Part shown: positions 11,740 through 20,970 of the stretch, piece by piece
Layout: every line of letters begins with the position of its first letter
How positions within the stretch are numbered: the first letter of the stretch is position 1
Source of the DNA: Ryuthela nishihirai
Taxonomy: Eukaryota > Arthropoda > Arachnida > Araneae > Heptathelidae
Assembly: GCA_038380435.1 (NCBI GenBank)
Contig: JAWZYU010000009.1
Coordinates: forward strand, 63,145,901 to 63,209,900
Direction of reading: 5' to 3'
DNA length: 64,000 nt
The notes under the pieces: model-generated
The model's input: the letters and a program-made list of their open reading frames with translations, nothing else
The model's database searches: none
What the model was told of the DNA's origin: nothing
Made by a program: the position numbers and the translations under genes

Positions 11740-12275
11740 CGGGAACTTCATTTTTAATTTTTTGAAAAAAAAAATTGCATGGTGCAAGATAGGGTGAATG
11801 TGTAGGATGGGGGGGGGGGGGGGGTAGCTATTTGATTGTTTCCTGATCCGATTGGTCGTAACTTGCCGGGTTTTGTGAGCACTGGCATTGCCATGAAGAA
11901 ACGAACAGTTGACACGCCTGTTGTTGGGTGCTGCTCCTTGATCTCGGTAAACAATTTGGGCAAAACAATGTTGTTATAGTATTGGTCATTTATAGTCATT
12001 TTTTTTAGTTAAAGTATCCACGGCTACCACTCCTTGGGATTTGAAAAAAATTGTGACCATTCTCTTCCTTGAGCGAAAGTTTTATCGGAGGATTTGGGGA
12101 CGCGATAATCTCCCGCAACCGAAACATACTTGCGATATTTTTGGGAGACGTATAGTAACTAAACCATGTCTCATCACCTGTGATAATGTCTGTTAACCGT
12201 TTGGTGCCCATGTGTTCAAAACATTACCAGCATCTCCTTGCACGAGTAGATTCTAGCCATTTTTTGTTGATTCTG
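11740..12275 (-). pseudogene. Mariner transposase fragment, left arm of an inverted pair
   Basis: On the minus strand from about 12,275 down, this reads as the central region of a mariner transposase. It has TGDETWFSYYTSP near 12,185-12,140 (first catalytic Asp in DET) and MTINDQYYNNIVLPKL near 12,000-11,950. A region corresponding to the second catalytic block follows near 11,895 (RFFMAMPVL), where the aligned plus-strand arm keeps LHDNA. A run of more than 14 G (11,811-11,824) breaks the reading. The fragment stops before the C-terminus. Confidence 0.85.
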
Positions 12276-12287
12276 AAGTTCCCCAAA

Positions 12288-12860
12288 TCCTTCGACAAAT
12301 CTTTCGCTCAAGAAAGAGAATGTTCACAATTTTTTAAAATTCCCAAGGAGAGGTAGCCGTGTATATCTTACCTGAAAATATGACTATAAACGATCAATAC
12401 TATACCAACACTGTTTGGCCCAATATGGTTAAGGAGATGAAGAAGCAGCATCCAATAACAGGTGTGTCAACGGTTCGTTTTCTTCATGACAATGCCAGTG
12501 GCTCACAAAACCCGGAAAGTTATGGCCTATCTTTAGCAGGTAAAATCTAATAGCTGCTCCATCCTACACATTCACCCGATCTTGCACCATGCGATATTTT
12601 GTTTTTTTTTGCCGAAATTAATAATGAAGTTTCTCGGAAGTCTTTTTAAGGGTGCAAGAGCTTGCAAAATGCCAGCTTTCAGAGTTGCGGAGTATTCGCC
12701 AACACGAGTAATATCAAGCTTTTCAGAATTGGCGTAGACATCTGCATAGTTGATGGATGATGGAGGGGAATACTTTGAAGGAGAGTAAAAGTTCTGTTGA
12801 TGTAAGTGCAATGGGTTTTGTTCTGCAGATGCATGTGAAAAATATTTTGAACCCCTCCCC
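12288..12860 (+). pseudogene. Mariner transposase fragment, right arm of an inverted pair
   Basis: The same mariner family in the opposite orientation. On the plus strand it reads MTINDQYYTNTVWPNM (12,380-12,425), then FLHDNASGSQ near 12,480, HSPDLAPCDI near 12,568-12,598, and a frame-shifted C-terminal end near 12,760-12,785 (GGEYFEGE). It shares about 350 bp with the left arm (11,740-12,110), including CCAACAACAGG-type and CATCCTACACATTCACCC stretches. Numerous frame breaks show it is dead. Confidence 0.87.
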
Positions 12861-13864
12861 TCGTAGCAAAATGAAAGTAATAATCACACTAATGAAGGTA
12901 ACGATTTCAAAATAAATTCTCTGCTTCACAAGTCATCTAAGAGCATCATTTCAAAGTCGCAGGATATTTTTATTTATTGTCCTTTGTATGAATATGTATA
13001 TCTACATTAGAAACCAAAAGCATGAAAAGGTTTCGCAAAAAAAAGAAACTTCTCTCTTATCTTTTTTTCACATCAGGTGTTAGATTAGATCTTGCTCTGA
13101 ATCTAAGTATTCACTGGTAAACAAATCTGCAAAAATCAATCAATCCTTACTGCCATCAAAGAAGAAATCCTTTCAATTTAGTAACCCTGTTTTCTCAACA
13201 AGGTTGAAGTTTTTAAAGAAGCTGATCGGAATCTCTTACGTTTGGAAATATTGCGGAAATAGATGAGAGGAAACTGAAATTGAAATCAAAAGTGGTGTAT
13301 TCATTATTCACTTCCACGCCATTAGAAGTTTGTTCTATGCCTTAGTAGACATTTGGACGTTTACATCTAAAAATTAAGGTATCATTATATGTCTTATATA
13401 TTAATCGGAAGCCGACTTCGGAATTTTTAAGGCTAGATCATGGATCACTTAAAAATATTTAATTCTTCTCTTCTAGAATTGATTTAACTTGAATTGTTAT
13501 TATTTACCTCTTATTTTAACTGAGAGCGTACAAGATGAATGGGAAATTTTAATAATGGCAGAAATTAGATAGGAAATGATTTAAAAATCAGCTTAGAAAA
13601 GAAGATGTATATTCATTTTCTATTTGTTTCACATTATAGTGGTAACTCAACCGTATGCCGTGATATTTTAATTAAAACATTTTACTATAGGTATTTTGTT
13701 AAGCATCGTTATTGAAATGTGAAACACGTTGTTTTAACAAATATCATAATATCGGTTGCTTTTTATTTATTTTTCGGATAGTATAAAATGCAATAATTTC
13801 TTTGGAGTGTCGTTAAAACTTCAACAAGGATGCTTCAAGCCAATAAACAGACATTTGCAACTGT
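12861..13864. other. Unassigned AT-rich DNA
   Basis: No feature was recognised. Confidence 0.5.
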
Positions 13865-13988
13865 TATAAATAAAAAAATAAATACCTCCTCAAGCAGCTG
13901 CTTGCCGCAGAGGTCTGACAGGCTCCTGTCAATTTAATACGCCATAGCAGAGGGATCTGTGAGGATGGTGGGTCCACAGCAGATTTTT
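13865..13988 (-). repeat. SINE-A tail fused to a 5S rRNA-like head
   Basis: In plus orientation this reads as an A/T-rich end, CTCAAGCAGCTGCTTGCCGC, then GAGGTCTGACAGGCTCCTGT, and finally a CTGTGAGGATGGTGGGTCCA block. That is the tail of SINE-A on the minus strand. In other SINE-A copies the block ending CCTCAGCAGAAA leads into a tRNA-like head. Here CCACAGCAGATTTTTT leads straight into the 3' end of a 5S rRNA-like sequence at about 13,989. The tRNA-like head is absent. Confidence 0.88.
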
Positions 13989-14927
13989 TGCCAACTGCAC
14001 GCGGTGTTCCCAGGTGGTTACCCTCCCAGGTACCAATCGCGCCCAAAGCTGCTTAACTTCGGTGATCGGACGAGAACCGGTGTAAAGCTGCTTAACTTCG
14101 GTGATCGGACAAGAACCGGTGTAAAGCTGCTTAACTTCGGTGATCGGACGAGAACCGGTGTAAAGCTGCTTAACTTCGGTGATCGGACGAGAACCGGTGT
14201 AAAGCTGCTTAACTTCGGTGATCGGACGAGAATTGATGTAAAGCTGCTTAACTTCGGTGATCCGATGAGAACCGGTGTAAAGCTGCTAAACTTCGGTGAT
14301 CGGAGGAGAACCGGTGTAAAGCTGCTAAACTTCGGTGATCGGACGAGAACCGGTGTAAAGCTGCTTAACGTCGGCGATCGGATGAGAACCGGTGTAAAGC
14401 TGCTTAACTTCGGCGATCGGACGAGAACCGGTGTAGAGCTGCTTAACTTCGGTGATCGGACGAGAACCGGTGTAAAGCTGCTTAACTTCGGTGATCGGAC
14501 GAGAACCGGTGTAAAGCTGCTTAACTTCGGTGATCGGACGAGAACCGGTGTAAAGCTGCTTAACTTCGGTGATCGGACGAGAATTGATGTAAAGCTGCTT
14601 AACTTCGGTGATCCGACGAGAACCGGTGTAAAGCTGCTAAACTTCGGTGATCGGAGGAGAACCGGTGTAAAGCTGCTAAACTTCGGTGATCGGACGAGAA
14701 CCGGTGTAAAGCTGCTTAACGTCGGCGATCGGATGAGAACCGGTGTAAAACTGCTTAACTTCGGCGATCGGACGCGAACCGGTGTAGAGCTGCTTAACTT
14801 CGGTGATCGGACGAGAACCGGTGTAAAGCTGCTTAACTTCGGTGATCGGACGAGAACCGGTGTAAAGCTGCTTAACTTCGGTGATCGGAGGAGAACCGGT
14901 GTTTTCAGCTTGGTAAATATAAACGAT
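13989..14927 (-). repeat. 5S rRNA-derived sequence with a 39-bp internal segment amplified 22-fold
   Basis: Read on the minus strand, the right edge gives ACCAAGCTGAAAACACCGGT, close to the 5' part of arthropod 5S rRNA. The left edge (14,045 down to 13,989) gives TTTGGGCGCGATTGGTACCT, then GGGTAACCACCTGGGAACAC and GCGTGCAGTTGGCA, which is the 5S 3' half with box A continuation and box C-like sequence. Between them lies a 39-bp segment (CACCGGTTCTCGTCCGATCA and CCGAAGTTAAGCAGCTT) in 22 head-to-tail copies. Removing 21 copies (819 bp) from the 939-bp span leaves 120 bp, the normal 5S length. This is not a functional 5S gene. The long plus-strand open frame across it is a by-product of a unit length divisible by three. 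Confidence 0.9.
14046..14903. repeat. Tandem array of 22 x 39 bp with a 9-unit higher-order repeat
   Basis: Exactly 858 bp, all units in register. Variant units identify a second level. Units 5 to 11 carry, in order, a GAATTGATG variant, a TGATCCGA variant, a CGGAGGAG variant, a standard unit, an AACGTCGGCG variant, a GGCGATCGG variant and a GTAGAG start. Units 14 to 20 repeat that order. The offset is 9 units or 351 bp (GAATTGATG at 14,230 and 14,581). Units 1-4 and 12-13 are near-identical standard units. Confidence 0.95.
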
Positions 14928-15983
14928 TACGAAAGAAAATAAACAATCATGAAATATTGCCTATAAAAACAAAATAATCTGCGTAATTTTTGAATTTCAA
15001 TTTTTTTTTTCGAATTTTAATAAAAACATTAGATCCGATAAAATGAATCAACATTTAGGGTCATATGTACTCGTGAACATTTGTAAAGGGTGCATCGTAC
15101 TAAGAATGCATTCAAATGGAGCATTAATAAAGCACTTTTAACAACTCCACGAGTGAAATGATTTATTGAGTACACCAGATTTCAGAGCCTTAGCGTGAGG
15201 TAAAGGCGGCGTGCTTTTTTGCGCAGCAAAAAGCATAAAATTTGAGCATTTTTATCTGGTTTTCCAGAAAAATTTTATACAACAATTATAAGTAAGCAAA
15301 AAATTGTGCAATAATAATAAACATATAGTCGTTAAACTGTTGGATACGGAAATGTGTAATTATTATTTTAAACTCCTCAATGATTGTTATATATCTTAAA
15401 GTCTACCATCCATGTCCAGTCCATGTTGTTATTTATATAATCAATCAGTAAATAACAACAACAATAATAATAATAATAATAAATGAATGCTTGTCGCAAA
15501 GGATTAACAAATGGGTTTCCGTACAATACGTCATAAAGAAGTTCTGTAAGAAAGGCAATCCCTCAGCAGAAAGACAAGGACATCCGTGCCTTTCCCCGGG
15601 GCAACGTAATTAATGCAAAGGGCCCAAATGCAAAGTAAATTAATTAACTATAAACAAAATGCAAATTATGCATTTTATTTACCAAACAGTAGTAAAGTCA
15701 GAGCTACCTCGATACACTTGGCATGGACAGCCATTGAACGAAGAAAGGGAGTTAAATATGCACAGATATTTAAGGGATTTAATTTGTCTAAAATTTAACA
15801 GCTCTTTAATATCTAAACACGCACGTAAGATAGTTCACTTACTACTATTTTTTTTAAATATTGTTCAATAGTTCTGAATTGATTACTAAATGTTTCAAAT
15901 CAAGTACCTACCATAAGAATTTTAAGAGATAAATTTTAATTAAAATACCTCTACAATATACTATTTGAATATTATTTCTTCTG
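14928..15983. other. AT-rich DNA with a small SINE-A fragment and an AAT microsatellite
   Basis: Near 15,462-15,480 there is an (AAT)n run. At about 15,558-15,602, CCTCAGCAGAAAGACAAGGA and TCCGTGCCTTTCCCCGGGGC look like a minus-strand SINE-A fragment (body-head junction). Nothing else was recognised. Confidence 0.55.
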
Positions 15984-16055
15984 TTAGTACATGGTCCAGG
16001 CCTGATGTATCTAGATGGATTAGTACATGGTCCAGGTATGGAGTATCTAGTTGGT
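15984..16055. repeat. Tandem duplication, 2 x 36 bp
   Basis: TTAGTACATGGTCCAGG starts at 15,984 and again at 16,020. Both units continue with related GTATCTAG-containing sequence. Confidence 0.85.
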
Positions 16056-17787
16056 TGAGGGATAAAATCCACAGGATATAATCTTTCTCCTTACTCATAT
16101 GCTGCTGCGAGAAGGCAAAAAATAAAATTACGAATAAGCCTTTTTCTTATTTTACCGAAATTACTAGAATCTGAAAACCTCCAAATAAATTCAAAACCAT
16201 TTTTATTTAAACGAAAGCCCGAACTTTATGAAAAATATCCCCATCCCCACTCGAAGACTGCATTATGTTGCATTACCTCAGGTATACAATGCTACACTAC
16301 AACCCTGCCTAACTTACAATACTGTTTTTTTTAAATAAAATACGCAGCTTAACAATGGTCAAAAACTCCAAGTTCCTTGGATATATATTGTGTATTGATA
16401 TCCTTATATCAGTATTCTATTTCTGTATTAGTTTTAGTGAGCATTGCTAGCAATTTTTAGGTAATAAAATGCTATAATGGTTACAAAAGGGGAGAATTTT
16501 CATAACTATAACCATTTTTCATAGGTTGTATATATTCATCATCCAGTAAGTAAAAAACACATTCTTCTATAATTGTACACAAATACTTTATGTAGTGTTT
16601 TAAATATAAATAATACAGTGTTGAATTATCCAATGTATACTTTAACGTACTGATATAATATTTTCTGGATAGGATTCTTTCATAAGAGCCAAACTCTAAA
16701 CCAGTTTCTCTAACTGCAAGTGTCGTTCCTGAATCAGGAAATACGAAATCAACCTGTTTCCTGAAGGATTCAAGAAGCGCTTATCGCAGCCAACGCAAAC
16801 ATCAATATGCGTTTGAAAAATTTTCCCCCAGATGGCGCGGAAGATCCACAAGGCTCAGTAACTAGATGATCTATCACACCGAGGTGATCTTCTGTCTCCT
16901 AACAAGAGATAAATCAACTTACCCCTTTGTTTAAATTACATTGAAAGTCTCTCTTTTGCTTTCTCCTTACGCTCTTTCCTCCATTGCTTCCGATTCGCAG
17001 ATTCACATTTCATCCCGTCGTCCTTTTACAGCTTCCAATAGTTCTGCCATAGTATATAACACTAGGAAATGGTCTTATGCTGCGGAAAGCACCGGAATCA
17101 AATCTAAGGAGTATGTATTGTATATATCATATAAACGGATTTCGATTATGTGATTACGTTAGAATTCCAGGTAATTTCGTAAGCTTTGACCAAATAGGAA
17201 AGAAGAAAACCATTTTTATTATGCCAGGCGCCACTTATGCATGTAGGAAAGTAGCAAATGCGACATTGCAACCCGTATCTTTACGAATTTTTAGAAAATA
17301 TGCGAAAATTTGCTATTTTGTTTCAAAACTGCTTCCATAACGAAATTTAGTGTTTTATTCTAATAAAACTGTTGCGGAACCAGATATTAAAATGTTAGTA
17401 TGAGGCATAAAGGAAATGTTAAGCTTAATAGTTACTCTGAAAGTATAAGACATATTTTCTTAAAAGGTCAGAAAAATTAGTTTCCTGAAGACCAAAATAT
17501 AAGATTCCTTTAAAAAGAATAATATATTAACTCCTTAGAGACAGAACACGAAACTTTGGTATTTGTCTAGTGAAGTTTAGGCGAAACAATTGTGTGCTGT
17601 ATGATTTATTTCAGACAAAATGTTTTGAATTTATTACAGTACTAACAATACTGCCTAGTATTTAGCAAAAAAATTCAGTTTCACTGTGTTTTTTTTTCAA
17701 TGAAATAAACGAAAGCATGTTCAATCAGAAATAAAAACGCAAAAAAAAACATAAGCAAAAACTACTAAAGAATCTATTTAAATGATA
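16056..17787. other. Unassigned DNA
   Basis: No feature was recognised. Overlapping short frames near 16,940-17,340 show no family motif. Confidence 0.45.
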
Positions 17788-17877
17788 CTTGTTTCTGAAA
17801 CTAATTTCTAGGAAAAATACCTTATAAGCTCTCTAATCAACCCTTTTCTCTTTCTAAAAATTAGTTTCAGAAACAAG
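17788..17877. repeat. Perfect 20-bp inverted repeat (hairpin)
   Basis: CTTGTTTCTGAAACTAATTT at 17,788-17,807 is exactly reverse-complemented at 17,858-17,877 with a 50-nt loop. It could be the residue of a small fold-back element. No target duplication is evident. Confidence 0.85.
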
Positions 17878-18209
17878 AAGACATAAACTACTCGAGACAT
17901 TTACAAATGTGACAAATAAGATTATAAGCAAAGGACTAGTTAAATGTTTCGATAAATGAAGGTTAGGTGATTAGAAAAATGAAGATTAATTGATCGGAAA
18001 AAATGTTAAAATAGAAATTATATGCAATCTTCAAAAGCATGGGAAAATCAACTCCCATTACATAAGGTGATACGTATACAAATTGATATGTGTTATGAAG
18101 TTAGACGATTTGTATTCGTTTGATTAATTCCAGAGCATGACATTTTTGCTGAACGAGGGGAAAACTGATAAGTTTACAACAAACCGAAAATTTAATTTAC
18201 AGTTGAAAG

Positions 18210-18474
18210 GTTAAGTTAGGTTGTTATACCTGTGGACTGCACGTTTACATGCACAGTGAGCTAAATGCCAGGCCACAAGTATCCCAATTGCTCAGAGAGT
18301 GTTTTGAAAAGGAATCCACTGGATAGTTCTTAAGAGACAGTTAGGAGAGGGGTCTTTTGTCAAGGCCATCCAGCGTGTAATTTAACTTGCCTATTACATA
18401 GCTCTCTTGAAGTCGAGCCACGACTTTAATGTTCCATCCTAAGGACAGCGTCATTTCCAAGCCCAACGGTACCT
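18210..18474 (-). repeat. SINE-B copy, head missing, diverged
   Basis: The plus-strand order of blocks is that of a minus-strand SINE-B: GTTAGGTTGTTATACCTGTG, AGCTAAATGCCAGGCCACAA, GGCCATCCAGCGTGTAATTT, TTTCCAAGCCCAACGGT. It ends where the head should begin. Confidence 0.85.
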
Positions 18475-18643
18475 AGTTAATGTGATATATATATGTATAG
18501 TATGAAAAAATGAAGATGTAAATCCCATGTAAAGCCACAGAATATGCAAAACAGATACCCGATAAAAAAAGAGTACTTTCATAGACACTCGAACATTTCA
18601 AATTGAAATGCTACGTTGTCAATTTTCAATAGTAGACTGATTC

Positions 18644-19045
18644 ATGATGTCTCAAAGAAAACGTTTAGATAATTCAAAACGATGGAGAGCAGTTGGTAGG
18701 TTAGAAGCTGATCAAACAGTCAAGGGAATGACGATATTTGTTAGAGACCACCATTCTGATTTCTCAAGATAATGGCAGCAATTCCAAACATCCCAGTTAA
18801 CATATGACGTGTTCAAGGGCATCTTAGGGATGCAACTCCTAAGGATGATCCTTACATTGGATTGCTGTCACGATGGAATCAGAGAGCAACTAGCATCACC
18901 TATGTCATCAGACATCATTGCAGTCATAGGAAGGCAGGTATCAGTCTGAACTGTGACCACAAGGCTTCACGTGGTGGTGTTTTATGCCTGTCGACCCTTT
19001 GCGTGCGTATTGTTGTTGCAGCTGACCAGTTGAAAAATACGAACT
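18644..19045 (+). pseudogene. Tc1-like transposase N-terminal remnant
   Basis: This opens with MSQRKRLDNSKRWRAVGRLE (18,647-18,706), the characteristic start of a Tc1 lineage, followed by WQQFQTSQ near 18,775, which matches the DNA-binding domain. A later frame gives VVFYACRPFACV near 18,975-19,010, in the place of the conserved ARRP region. Several frameshifts and stops are present, and the catalytic domain is missing downstream of about 19,045. It belongs to a different Tc1 lineage from the copies at 48.5-53 kb. Confidence 0.85.
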
Positions 19046-19302
19046 TTTACATGCTTTTCAAAGTGCAGCGTGCATATATTTCTCGTCTCTAGGGCTACAG
19101 ATTAAGACTCCATCTGATGGAGGGTTGCATTTTAAACCTAAGGTAACCAAATATAAAAAAATTCTAAACAGAGAAAATTGAAAATCAAATTCAAAAACCA
19201 GTTTACGAACTTACAAAGTTCATGGTGAAATATCCATATTTTTATGGCAAGGGACCATATCGGGAGAAAAAAGTAAAGAACGAAAAGGGCAGGTGACTGT
19301 AT

Positions 19303-19478
19303 TGTACTAAAAAGGACAAGATCGCCTTTACGACACTTTTCTTTGAATTCGAATTATTTTGCCGAATAGTGAAAGATATATTTCCCTTTATGTACTAAAA
19401 AGGACAAGATCGCCTTTATGACACTTTTCTTTTAATTCGAATTATTTTGCCGAATAGTGAAAGATATATTTCCCTTTA
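19303..19478. repeat. Tandem duplication, 2 x 88 bp
   Basis: Units start at 19,303 and 19,391 with TGTACTAAAAAGGACAAGAT. The two copies differ at very few positions (for example TTTACGACAC versus TTTATGACAC), so the duplication is young. Confidence 0.95.
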
Positions 19479-19484
19479 ATTACT

Positions 19485-20060
19485 CTCTCCACTTGTTTCA
19501 TGATCAAGTTTGTGTAAAAATGTGGACAAAACGTGCCAATGGTAGCCGAAACCCGTCCGCCATTTTTACAAATTAACAGTGTCCATCTTTTCGCCATTTT
19601 TGTTTGGCATTCGACCACGAAGGAGGAAGCCACTGCCAACGTTGGACTTTCACCCGTGGTCAGCGTTGGCCTCCGGATAAAGGAGCCTATGTGGCCAGCA
19701 AACGGGTAAACAAACACCATCTGGGCTCGAAAGATTCGCACCTCGACGTCACCCGCCAACAATAGAAGGCCACGATTCCACAGATGGTGACCTTTAGCTC
19801 GGAAGAGAGACGGCCAAGGTGAGGAAAGAGGTCACTTGTGACTGGGACTTTGCTGAAGTAGGACGGACAAACGAGAGTCCGTTGCCACACATCGAGATCG
19901 GACACACGACTGTGCGAAAAGAGCGATAGCGTCACGTCGAGGTGTCAGGTTGTTGGACTGTGTACTGAAGGGTGCTGCATGAGGAGAGCAGCGGCGTTTT
20001 CTCCCCACATCAGTAGAGAAGTAAGGGGTCAATTTTCTCTGATCTGATGTCCGAAGTCAG
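19485..20060. other. GC-richer island of unknown nature
   Basis: Base composition rises clearly above the surrounding AT-rich DNA, with many CpG dinucleotides. Two CGCCATTTTT motifs lie about 35 bp apart (near 19,558 and 19,593). Short frames exist on the minus strand but none shows a recognised domain. It could be a solo LTR, an old promoter or first-exon region, or a fragment of an unrecognised element. Confidence 0.45.
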
Positions 20061-20444
20061 GTAGCTTAAAAGTGTCAAAATTTGTCAAGTAATCGTGTTA
20101 AAATGTTTTTGAAATTTTATTAATGAAGATAAATAAATCTGTTTTTGCATTCAAGTAATTTTTGTTGAAGTGTATTAATGTGTAATATTCTTGGATCGAG
20201 ATTACAACGCTGTTTTTTTAGCCCCCCATTTTTTTTAAGTTCGCCCCTAACGTCAATCAACTACTCCAAAATACAAAAGGGTGGTTATGATAAAAGAACC
20301 ATTCCTGTGATATCTTTAATATTAGAAAAGTTTATAATTCCTCAAGGATGTAGATCATCGTAGTGGTGAGAGAAGTCGGGTTGTAATTTTTGTCATCCTT
20401 CTCTTTCTGTTGTCGTTCACAAGGATAGAAAAAGTGTTCCTATA

Positions 20445-20608
20445 AAATAAATAAATAAAAATAAATACCCCCTCAAGCAGCTGCTTGCCACAGAGGTCTG
20501 ACAGGAGCCTGTCAGTTTATATGCCAGAGTAGAAGGTTTGTGAGGATGGCAGGACCTCAGCAGAAAAACAGCACACACATCCATGCCTTACCCGGGGCTC
20601 GAACCGCA
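20445..20608 (-). repeat. SINE-A copy, head truncated
   Basis: In plus orientation it shows an A/T-rich end, CCCCTCAAGCAGCTGCTTGC, CAGGAGCCTGTCAGTTTATA, GACCTCAGCAGAAAAACAGC and TTACCCGGGGCTCGAACC, then loses homology. It lies divergently from the next SINE-A 149 bp away. Confidence 0.93.
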
Positions 20609-20756
20609 TACCATTAAACATGGTTATTATCTTCATTGCAAGAGAGCGAAATTTAAGAAATTATCTCAAGTAATCCATTTGGATAATTCGATTACTGCGA
20701 AACTGCCTTTTCGTTAATTTTGTGTTTTTGTGTTCACTATTTGTAGTGAACACAAA

Positions 20757-20970
20757 TGTCCCATGGCAGAGTGGTGAGCGCGCTTGGCTACTGATCTAAG
20801 GGACCTGGGTTCGAGCCCCGGGTAAAGCATGGATGTGTGTGTTGTTTTTCTGCTGAGGTCCTGCCATCCTCTCAGATCTTCTACTGTGGCATATAAACTG
20901 ACAGGCTCCTGTCAGACCTCTGTGGCAAGCAGCTGCTTGAGGGGGTATTTATTTTATTTTTATTTATTTG
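20757..20970 (+). repeat. SINE-A, full-length
   Basis: It has the complete order: GTCCCATGGCAGAGTGGTGA, GGGTTCGAGCCCCGGGTAAA, CTGCTGAGGTCCTGCCATCC, GGCATATAAACTGACAGGCT, CAAGCAGCTGCTTGAGGGGG and TATTTATTTTATTTTTATTT. The B-box (GGTTCGAGCCC) is intact. With the copy at 20,445 it forms an inverted pair that could fold in a transcript. Confidence 0.93.

Noticed and set aside
13989..14927. A functional 5S rRNA gene
   Set aside because: The internal amplification separates the 5' end from the box A/C promoter and adds over 800 bp, so no normal 5S RNA could be made.
13959..14942. A 327-codon open frame encoding 22 repeats of a 13-residue unit
   Set aside because: It is the antisense of the 5S-derived array. 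A 39-bp unit without stops stays open in every copy, so the frame is a by-product of the period, not evidence of a protein.
15462..15480. CRISPR-like or other regularly spaced repeats
   Set aside because: It is a simple AAT microsatellite. The window is eukaryotic and no spaced direct-repeat array exists.
19442..20032. Coding region on the minus strand of the GC-rich island
   Set aside because: Three overlapping frames of similar length without domain features are expected where stop codons are rarer because of higher GC.
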